From the NCBI GenBank assembly GCA_017510245.1, contig JAFWNQ010000016.1:1-55744 (forward strand): a stretch of DNA of 55,744 bases, written 5' to 3'. How positions within the stretch are numbered: position 1 is the first letter of the stretch; the number at the start of each line of letters is the position of its first letter. Positions 1-9,000 of this stretch are shown piece by piece. Both the position numbers and the translations under genes were made by a program. Source of the stretch: Clostridia bacterium. GTDB taxonomy: Bacteria > Bacillota > Clostridia > TANB77 > CAG-508. The notes under the pieces were generated by a model. It was not told where the DNA came from and searched no databases. It saw only the letters and a list, made by a program, of their open reading frames with translations.

Positions 1-132
1 CTTCTTTTTCTTCTTTTTCTTTTTCTCATCTTTGATTTTTACATCTTCAACTATTTCTTCATTTATCTTTTCATCTTCAATAATTTCTTCTTTTATTTTT
101 TCTTCTTTAACTTCTTCTGTTTTCTTAGCCAT
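1..132 (-). CDS. N-terminus of a Lys/Glu-rich protein (partial)
   Basis: The gene runs off the left edge and only the first 44 residues are visible. It starts at ATG 132 with a GAAAGGA-type ribosome site about 11 bases upstream. The visible part reads MAKKTEEVKEEK and continues as alternating acidic and lysine runs, ending in seven or more lysines, so it is highly charged and probably disordered. No signal peptide is present, which suggests a cytoplasmic protein. A near-consensus promoter lies directly upstream (183-211) and a terminator isolates it from sigK, so it is its own transcription unit and probably well expressed. Charged tails like this occur on several ribosome- or nucleic-acid-binding proteins, but I cannot assign a family from this fragment. 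Confidence 0.7.
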   Translation of the reverse strand, partial: MAKKTEEVKEEKIKEEIIEDEKINEEIVEDVKIKDEKKKKKKKK

Positions 133-182
133 TTATATGTTTTCCTTTCTTCACAATTATCATTTCTTTATCTACATTTAAC

Positions 183-211
183 ATTGTAGCATTATGAAAA
201 AGTAATGTCAA
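183..211 (-). promoter_or_regulatory. sigma-A type promoter of the partial left-edge gene
   Basis: On the minus strand the -35 is TTGACA (206-211) and the -10 is TACAAT (183-188), separated by exactly 17 bases. This is close to the vegetative consensus. It lies about 50 bases upstream of the ATG at 132 and downstream of the sigK terminator. Confidence 0.75.
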
Positions 212-236
212 GAATAAATCTATCCTTATTATACAA

Positions 237-268
237 TAAAAATACCGCATAAAAAATCGGTATTTTTA
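237..268 (-). terminator. intrinsic terminator after sigK
   Basis: A perfect 11-bp stem (237-247 with 258-268) with a 10-base loop. Read on the minus strand its 3' arm ends in a T-run. It begins four bases after the sigK stop codon. Confidence 0.8.
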
Positions 269-271
269 TAT

Positions 272-970
272 TTATTCATCAAATTCTTTTGACAATTTGC
301 TAATAGCTTTTGTTTCAATTCTAGATACATAGCTTCTTGAAATTCCCATTCTTTTAGCAATTTCATTTTGGGTTTTAGGTTTATTTCCATTAAGTCCAAA
401 TCTTAATTCGATTATTGTCCTTTCTCTTTCTTTTAGAATTTCCTTTATTCTTTTATATAGTTTTAGAATTTTCATTTTTAAATCTATTTCATCATCTATA
501 GGTCTTGAATCATTCTCTATTATATCTTTTAGAGTAACAGTATTGTCATCCTTGTCTTTTCCTATTGGATCTTCTAAGTATACTTCATTATTTAATTTTT
601 TTGTTGCTCTAAAATGCATTAATATCTCATTTTCAATACATTTAGATATATATGTTGACAATCTTATTGATTTTTGGGGATTATATGTATTAATTCCTTT
701 TATCAGTCCTATGGAGCCTATAGAGATTAAATCATCCTGGTCTACTTTTGAGTTTGAATACTTTTTACACATATGAGCAACTAATCTCAAATTATGTTCT
801 ATTAATATATTTCTTGATTCTTCATCTCCTTCAATCATCTTTTTTATATATTCTTTTTCTTCTTCAATACTTAATGCTTCTGGAAATAAATTATTGTTAG
901 AAATATATCCCAATATGAGTGTTCCATTGCCTACAAACGATAAAAATCCAGCAATTGATATTCCTATCAT
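272..970 (-). CDS. sigK: RNA polymerase sporulation sigma factor SigK
   Basis: A 232-residue sigma-70 family protein. Region 2 is visible at about residues 56-120 (IEHNLRLVAH, DLISIGSIGLIKGI, CIENEILMHFRA). The region 4 helix-turn-helix is at about 200-222 (IAKRMGISRSYVSRIE). These motifs match SigK, the late mother-cell sigma factor that drives spore coat and cortex genes. The hydrophobic N-terminus (GISIAGFLSF... NNNLFPEALS) resembles the membrane-inserted pro-sequence that SpoIVFB removes from pro-SigK, so this form is probably made as an inactive precursor. The reading frame is intact, with no skin-type element interrupting it. Start ATG 970 has a GGAGGTG ribosome site. A terminator follows directly, so sigK appears to be monocistronic at its 3' end. 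Confidence 0.93.
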   Translation of the reverse strand: MIGISIAGFLSFVGNGTLILGYISNNNLFPEALSIEEEKEYIKKMIEGDEESRNILIEHNLRLVAHMCKKYSNSKVDQDDLISIGSIGLIKGINTYNPQKSIRLSTYISKCIENEILMHFRATKKLNNEVYLEDPIGKDKDDNTVTLKDIIENDSRPIDDEIDLKMKILKLYKRIKEILKERERTIIELRFGLNGNKPKTQNEIAKRMGISRSYVSRIETKAISKLSKEFDE

Positions 971-1062
971 TATTACACCTCCAATTATTTCACATTGTTA
1001 TTATATTCAAAAGATAATTGAAAGTGCCTGACCTCATTAGTTTTAGGCTCGTTTTGCTAGGA

Positions 1063-2292
1063 CTATTTTTTTCTTCTAATCACCCATCCATTCTCAGATT
1101 TTATAGGTAAATGCATCTTTACAGTCTGGCCAAGTCTTCCTGGATTAATATATTCTAATTCTTCATCTGTTTCACTATCCCATAATTTATTAATTGTAAA
1201 CTTTTCAACCTTAATTTTATTTGGAATAACTATTTCCATTTTGTCTCCAACTTGAAGTCTATTTCCTATTTTTACAGTGCTCTTGTTTTCGTTATACTCT
1301 TCTACTATTCCTCCAAATTCATAATTTGGATTATACTGTTTACCTTCAAATTCTTGAAAATCTTTATTATTCTTGTCATTAAAGAAAAACTCTGTTAGTT
1401 CTCTCGTTTTAACTTTTTCTAGTTCATTCATATATTTTTTGTAATCATAATTTTCTGGATTGTCAATATAATCATCTATAGCATTTCTATATGCATTTAC
1501 TACACTTGCTAAATAATATGCTGATTTCAATCTTCCTTCTATTTTTAAACTAGTAACTCCCATTTCTACTATTTCAGGGATTCTTTTTATTAAGCATAAG
1601 TCTTTAGAAGAAAGTACATAAGTACCATTTTTGTCTTCATCAATTGGCATAATATTTCCTGGATTATTTTTTTCCTCGATGTACATATTGTATTCCCATC
1701 TGCAACTTTGCGCACAGTCACCTAAATTAGCATTTCTACTAGCCATAAAATCACTTAAATAGCATCTTCCTGAATATGCCCAGCAAATTGCTCCATGTAT
1801 AAAGATTTCTGTTTCTAGTCCTTGAGGAGTATTATCTATGAGATATTTAATCTCACTTTTGTTCATTTCTCTTGATAAAATAACTCTTTTGGCACCATTT
1901 TTATACCAAAAGTTTGCAGAATGAGCACTTAGAGTATTAGCTTGTGTACTGATATGTATTGGAATGTCTGGTGCTATATCATTTATAATATCTATTATTC
2001 CTCCATCAGAAACAATTATTGCATCTACAGCTAATTTATTTAGCATTTTTACTTGCTTAATTATATCTTCATATACTGTATCAGGAGCATAAATGTTAAT
2101 TGTTGTATATACCTTTTTCCCAATACTGTGTGCATATTCAATTACTTTTGCTAATTCATCATCATCAACATCTGCTCTACTTCTTAATGATAGTGAGCCT
2201 GTTCCACAATATATTGCATCAGCCCCATATAAAAACGCTGCTTTTGCTTTTTCAAGTGATCCTGCTGGAGCTAATAATTCTGGTTTATTCAT
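1063..2292 (-). CDS. trhP: Peptidase U32 family protein, TrhP-like tRNA hydroxylation enzyme
   Basis: A 409-residue U32-family protein. The N-terminal LLAPAGSLEKAKAAFLYGAD starts the family's barrel. The cysteine-rich signature is intact: IHGAICWAYSGRCYLSD followed by NLGDCAQSCRW gives Cys170, Cys177, Cys193 and Cys197, the set thought to hold an iron-sulfur cluster in this family. A C-terminal beta domain follows (NPGRLGQTVKM). Members of this length (E. coli YegQ/TrhP, B. subtilis YrrN/YrrO) are needed for 5-hydroxyuridine at position 34 of certain tRNAs, despite the old name peptidase U32. The exact subfamily is inferred from length and motif spacing. ATG 2292 has a GGGAGG ribosome site. 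It lies upstream of sigK, with no terminator that I can see between them. Confidence 0.8.
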   Translation of the reverse strand: MNKPELLAPAGSLEKAKAAFLYGADAIYCGTGSLSLRSRADVDDDELAKVIEYAHSIGKKVYTTINIYAPDTVYEDIIKQVKMLNKLAVDAIIVSDGGIIDIINDIAPDIPIHISTQANTLSAHSANFWYKNGAKRVILSREMNKSEIKYLIDNTPQGLETEIFIHGAICWAYSGRCYLSDFMASRNANLGDCAQSCRWEYNMYIEEKNNPGNIMPIDEDKNGTYVLSSKDLCLIKRIPEIVEMGVTSLKIEGRLKSAYYLASVVNAYRNAIDDYIDNPENYDYKKYMNELEKVKTRELTEFFFNDKNNKDFQEFEGKQYNPNYEFGGIVEEYNENKSTVKIGNRLQVGDKMEIVIPNKIKVEKFTINKLWDSETDEELEYINPGRLGQTVKMHLPIKSENGWVIRRKK

Positions 2293-2357
2293 AATCTATG
2301 CCTCCCTTTCTTTTTTATGTTAATATTATAGCAGAAATCAAATAGTATTTCAATAAT

Positions 2358-2395
2358 AAAGACTTATAGAAATATTAATATTTCTATAAGTCTTT
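2358..2395 (-). terminator. long palindromic terminator
   Basis: A perfect inverted repeat centred near 2376, with arms of about 16-19 bases. It lies just after the stop of the membrane protein that ends at 2401. T-rich sequence follows on both sides, so it may act in both directions. Confidence 0.7.
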
Positions 2396-2400
2396 TTGAA

Positions 2401-3009
2401 TTATATTAAAGAAATCATTAGTAATACAGTTCCTATTATATCAAATAATAAAACAATATTATTACCAGAAATAAATTTCACATTACTAATTATTGCTATT
2501 TCACATAAAAATAGTAATATGGCTATATATAATAATTCTTTTTGATTTTTTATTTTTTTTATTTTCTTGTCCTTTTTGTTCTTCTCTTCTTTTATTTTAT
2601 TTGCTCTTTCATAATATGTATCTTTGTATCCTTCTTTTTCAAAAGGAGTTACTTCTATATTTATTCCTTCCGACTTCTTTTGTTCTGCCCACTCAATAGC
2701 ATTTAAAAAATCTTGACTCACTTCATTCTTTATATGTTCAACTTTTTCTAAGTATTTTTCTCCCTCATCAGGATTTACCAATGTGCTTCCATTTATTTGA
2801 TTCCAAATTTCTTTGTCTCTATACAATGTTTCCTCTGCTTTCGTTAATTCTATATTATAATCTTCTTCTAAATGATTAAGTTCATTACTATACTTGTTTT
2901 GAATTATTATTTTTACAATTAGTGTAAAAACACAAATAAAGATCAATATCATTGTTATTTGTGTTATTCTATTTATTTCATTTGACATTTTCTTTTCTTT
3001 TTTGTTCAT
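2401..3009 (-). CDS. Small membrane protein of unknown function with charged central region
   Basis: I do not recognise a family. The protein has an N-terminal hydrophobic helix (about residues 18-40), a charged, probably coiled-coil middle rich in Glu and Lys (about 45-160), and two C-terminal hydrophobic helices (about 165-200), so both ends sit in the membrane. I placed the start at ATG 3009 because GGAG lies seven bases before it. An in-frame ATG four codons upstream (3021) has no ribosome site and overlaps this one. It lies directly downstream of the giant beta-helix gene, separated by a hairpin. A role alongside that surface protein is possible, but position is the only support. Confidence 0.65.
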   Translation of the reverse strand: MNKKEKKMSNEINRITQITMILIFICVFTLIVKIIIQNKYSNELNHLEEDYNIELTKAEETLYRDKEIWNQINGSTLVNPDEGEKYLEKVEHIKNEVSQDFLNAIEWAEQKKSEGINIEVTPFEKEGYKDTYYERANKIKEEKNKKDKKIKKIKNQKELLYIAILLFLCEIAIISNVKFISGNNIVLLFDIIGTVLLMISLI

Positions 3010-3032
3010 ATTATTCTCCATTATTTATATTC

Positions 3033-3066
3033 TGTAGAAAAGCATATTTTTTTATGCTTTTCTACA
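3033..3066 (-). terminator. hairpin after the giant beta-helix gene
   Basis: A perfect 14-bp stem (3033-3046 with 3053-3066) and a 6-base loop, 12 bases after the stop codon at 3079. The T-run is stronger in the plus direction. On the minus strand it is followed by the ribosome site of the next gene, so termination may be partial. Confidence 0.55.
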
Positions 3067-3078
3067 ATTTTTGTCTTA

Positions 3079-6000
3079 CTATTCTAAACTCTCTAATGAT
3101 ATTTCTACACCTTGTTCTGTATTTTCTTCTTTTGTTTGATAGCCTTCTGGTATATTGGTAAATGTTACTCCATTTGTAGCATTAGTATTTCCTATTATTT
3201 TTCCATCATAGAAATCAATCTCTGCATTAGTATTCAAATTTTCAATTCCATAAATCTTTCCTTTAATGATAGGCACTGCTGTATTTACTAAATCATTTTC
3301 TGTCATTTGCCCTATGATTAATTTACTTCCATTATTTTGTATAACACTACCTAAGTTATTTGCTATCATTTCTGTATTACTACTATTTTCATCATATCCT
3401 GTATCAACTATTTGTAATTCACCATTATTTATAATTGTTGGATTACTAGAATTAGATATAATACTATGTCCTCCCATATCTAGAGTAATCTTCTGATTCT
3501 CACTTATAGTTATATTATCTTCTGTACTTCCATTAACAACTTCAATGTAATATGATTTTTCAATATTAGTACATGAATCAATTGCTTCTTGAATTGTTTC
3601 AAAATATGTACCATTTACAAATGCAACTACATCATCTTTTGCTTCTGGAACTAAAATAGAACATTCATATTCATCATCACTAAATACTTTAACTATATAA
3701 TTTGTTTCTGTTTCAGTAATAACACCATAAATGGAATTCTCTTTTCCTTTTAGTATACCATCATATATTCTAAATAAACCAGATTCATTATATATACCAT
3801 ATTTATCTGAACTTATTGATGGTGTATCTTTTCTTACGCTTCCATCGTTCACTCCTACTCTAAGTACTCCTGTATTCTTATTATCTATTCCATATAGTTT
3901 TGAGTTAATTATTCCTGTATCAATATTTAAAATACTACTATTATACATTCCATAAGAACTTGTTGAATTGTCGTCAATACTCACCTTCAATACTTCTGCT
4001 GTTCCAGTATTGTATATTCCATATCCATTTAAATTCATAGATCTACAAGGAGTTATTCTTTCTAAATTACTTTTGATTTTTGCATTTAGTACATTTAGAG
4101 TTCCCGAATTATATATACCGTAAGAGTATGAAGTTGGCACTGCATAAGAAGCATTGTCTTTATATGAATATACGAAATTATTATCAATACTTACTCCATC
4201 AACATTTGCAATTCCTCTTTTGTTGTATATTCCATAATATGATACTGAACCATTAAGCCTTGATTCAGTGTGAAGTTTTATCTCTCCATCAGTTACTTGT
4301 ATCGTTCCAGTAGAATTGTTATATATTCCATAGATATTAGCCGATGATTCTATAATAGTTGATTTTGCCTGAACATCTATGTGCCCATCATTAAATAATA
4401 TTGTTCCATTTCCATTGTTATATAATCCATACATTATAAAATTAGAATATCTATAATTATCTGCTGTTATATTTCCTCCATTAAATTTCACAGATGCATT
4501 GTTTTCGTTTTGAATTACTCTAACGTTATTTCCACAGTTTTCAATAGTTGTAGTTGAATCAATTATTAATTCTCCCTCATTATCAAAAATAATATGGTTT
4601 TCTGATGAAGTTCCACTAGCATTGTTGCTTTCAAAAAATCCATTTGATACTCTAAATGTTCCTTTATTTATTATCTCAGATTTTCCACAAATATAAGAAA
4701 CAATTTTATGTTCATTTATATTTAGTACTATTTCTTTGTTTATAGGTATTTCAACACCATTTACCAAATTACTGTCTTTTAGAAGTTTTATTGTATATTT
4801 TGTTCCATTATTATTAATTGCTCTTTCTATTGCTCCATCTAAAGTTTTGTACTCTTCATTTAATTCCTCAATCCTTGCTACATTATCTTCTAGAGGCTTT
4901 AGTTCTATTACTTTATAATTATTGCTATCTATTATTTCTTCACTCTCAAATATTTGACTATCATCTTCGATATAGCCTATACCATTTGCAGTAGGGTTAA
5001 TTATTCCCTTTATCTTTCCATCATAGAAATTTATTGTTCCAGAATCTATACCAATTCCATATTGGTGTCCCTTTATCTCTATACTATCACTATTAATCAC
5101 TCCATCTTTTGTTCCAATGTTAATGTCACCGCTTCCCTTGTTATATATTGCACAATTATATGCATAAATATTGCCACCTGTAACACTTACATTTCCACTA
5201 CTTTCATTACAAATTGCATAAGATTCTTTTCCAGAACCTGTATTTTTTACTGTTCCACCAGAAATTTCCACATTTCCACTACCATGGTTGCAGACTGTAT
5301 ATGAATATAAACTACTGCCCGAATTAGAACTTATTATTATTCCATTTGTGATTCTTATATTTCCGTTACTGCTATTGTAGATTCCATAATTGTATTTTGT
5401 GTTATAACCATAATATGATGAAGTTGAAAACTTGCTTTCTCCTCCATTAATAGTAATGTTAGAATTATTGCCATTGTAGTATAAATATAAATAATTGTTT
5501 TCACTTATTGTACTTAAAGTAAGATTTGCACCAATTTCTGCACTAGCATTGTTTTCATTATATAAGCCATATACATAGTATCCTTTAGCATTTGAAATTG
5601 TTACACCATTTCCTATCCTAAGGGTTCCATAATTATCTATTAATTTTCTATTAGTGTTATCAGTTCCACCATAAAGTATTTCAAGACTTCCATTTAGAAT
5701 TGATAAATTGCCATAGTTGATTATATCACTTGCTTTATCATAGTCTTCTGGAATAGTTAATGTAACATTGTTTTCATTTAGGTTAAGTGTAATGTTTTTG
5801 TTTTCACCTACTTCTAGTCCATTAGATAAATAACAATCTTTTAGAATTTTTAAAGTAAATGTATTATCATCAGATTCATTACAATACTTATATGCTTTAT
5901 TCAATGATTTATAACTTTGTCCTGTTTGTTCAATTTGAACAACTTCATCTGATTCAACTAATCTTGCACATTTATATGTACTATTCTGTATTATTTCGTC

Positions 6001-9000
6001 AAATTCTTCTATTTCGTATTCTTCTTCGAGTACAACAAATTGTGCATTCCAATAGCTTGTCGTTCCCTTAATCATACCATCATAGAAATAAGTTTTTGTA
6101 GGAGCTGCAGATGAATACTGATTATAAGTTACTATACCATATTTACCACCCATTATTTCAGGACTCTCACTGGTTACTCCATCTTCTTTTGTTCCAATTA
6201 TTATTGTTCCCCCTGAGGTGCTTGTTATCCCAGTTGTTCCTTTAACTGTACCACCTGTAACAATTATTTTACCATTAGCATCATTATTCAATCCAGAACC
6301 ACTTCTAGCAGATATGATTCCTCCTTCAACAGTAATAGTTCCTGTCGAAAGATTGTATATTCCTGAACTGTAGGCATCTATGTTAGTATTAGTTATTTTA
6401 ACACTTCCAGCTCCACTATTTATTATTCCACTAGGCAAGTACCCATATATGGTTCCACCGTTTACTTCTATCTCTCCACTGCTTTTATTATATAATACAG
6501 AAGATATTTTTCCCGATGAACCATTAGAATTATTATTTAAAATTCCTCCATCAATTTCTATTTTACCTGTTCCATTATTATATATTGCATAAGCATTATT
6601 ATTCGCTACTGTTATCTTCCCTTCTACTACTTTTATATTGCCACTTCCATTGTTATATATTCCATAGCTAGAATCAATGCTTTTATCTATATTTAAATCT
6701 GCACCTTCATTTAATTCTACATAGCTATTGTCATTATTAAAAATGATGCTTGACTTATTAGTTGCTACACTCATTTTAGCTTGGATAAATGCATTCCCAT
6801 AATTATCAATAGCTTTTCCCTCTTTTGCTATATTTTCAATATAAGAATTATTATTTATCAAAATAGTTCCATTATTTATTATTGAATTTGCAGTAACTAT
6901 TCTCCCTTCATTTTCAGTTAAATTTGTTATCTCCAGTGTTCCATTATTTTGAATTGGTAAACCAAGAATTATTATGTTTCCATTTAAATCTAATTTTATA
7001 TTCTTTCCTTGTAAAATGCTTATACTATTTTCATCGTCTTCGTTTAAAACATATAATCTATTCTTTAGTATCTTTAGTGTTTCTTGTCCTTGGTTTAACT
7101 TACAATCATTAATTGCAGAAATTAATGAATTATACTTATTTCCTGTAGTGATATTCTCTACTACTTCTTCATTTGAATTATCATATAATGTTGCTATTTC
7201 AATATCATTGCTTTTCTCTATTAATATTTGCTTATTCTTTTTTATTTCTGATATTGTTCCTTCAATTGCTGTTTTTCCTTTAATAGTTCCGGTATAGTAA
7301 TAAAACCTATCTATATTATATATTCCATATTCACTTCCTATAACATTAATATTACTATTGTCTATATTCTTTTGACCTAATTCTATGGTTCCATTGTTAT
7401 TAATTATTCCTGCTTCCTTTGTAGAGCTACCTTGAATTGTAATATCTCTATCAGATGTATTTATTATTTTTACAGTACCACCTTCATTTTGAATAGTTCC
7501 ATTTAAATCTATATTATTAATTTCAATTGTTCCAGCATTACTATATACACTACATAATGGACTTACTATATTCGCTTGATTTACAATTACTCTTCCTGTT
7601 CCTAAGTTTCCAATAGATGCATTGTTTCCATTTATATTATCCACACTCGATATGTTAGCTTCTCCAGCTATACTAATAGTTCCTGAACCTGAGTTTAATA
7701 CCGTAATTCCATATGTTGTTGATGAATGAGATGTAAGAACAGTCTCTGCAAAAATTGTTCCTCCCTTTACTTCTATATTACCATTTCCATTATTATGTAC
7801 TCCTGAAACTTTGAGATTTTGTCCTGGTCGAGTATTTGAGGAGTTTCCATTTATAATTCCTCCATTTATAGTTACTATGCCATTCCCATTATTTAAAACA
7901 CCTTGAATCTTAGAATTACTATAATTAGGACTTTCTGCTGTTAAATTTCCACCATTAATAATAATTTCACCATTACTTTGATTTCCTACACAAGCTATGT
8001 ATGCTGCACTAGCTTCACTATCAGGGCTACCACCATTATATCCACCGGTCAAATAACTATATAATGTTCCTCCATTAATAACAACTTTTCCATCATTTAT
8101 ATTATTGATTCCATATGACTGGTGTCCATTCCATGAACTTGATGATGAAATCTTTGCTTGTTCAGAAACTGTAACCGTTCCGGATCCATTATTATAAATT
8201 GCTGCTCCTGTGCTTCCATATCTACTAGTAGATAATATTTCAACATTGCCTTTTATATCAATGTTTGCATTTTTATTATTATAAATTGCTGTTCCTATGT
8301 TAACTTCATCATCTATGCCTATTATTCCACTAGTTATTTCTATAGCCTTGCTACTATTATTGTATATGCCTATTCCAGAATAGTCTATAGTTCCACCTGT
8401 CATTTTAAAACTAGCCGCAATATATTTTTCTTCTAGTTTTCCAATTACTATTGAATTAATAGTAAAACAATCCCTTCCTGAATTTACACTACCATCTTTT
8501 CTATAACCTAAATGTAAATAGTACTTTTTACCTCCAGTAATTATTGTACTGTAGTCTCTTGCTGCAACATTGTCTGAAATATAAATAAATCTTCCTTCAC
8601 TTACTGAATATTTTGGAGCACTTTTGCTCTCTGTAATTGTTGCATATCCATAATCATGATTTCTTTCACTAGAAATCTCTGCATTAATAATTATTTCAAT
8701 TTCTTCTGTTTCATCATAATCAGTATAATCTAATTCTATATAACTATTAGCAGTTGAGTTATGAACACCATTGTTATTTGGTATTAAGCTATCGTTAACT
8801 CTTTCAAAATAGTATGTATCATTTGATTTTACCACATCTTCCATATTATATGAATTATATCCATTAATTGGCTCTTTGTATACTATATCTTCATTTCGAA
8901 TAGACTGAGTTCCACCTTCTATAGTTCCACCATTAAAATCAAATTTTCCATGATAATTATGAATTGCATAACTATTATTTGCTTCAGATTTTACACATCC

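Noticed and set aside
3266..7297. Several plus-strand open frames of 60-116 residues inside the giant gene
   Set aside because: They are antisense shadows of repetitive AT-rich coding sequence, with hydrophobic low-complexity translations and no ribosome sites.
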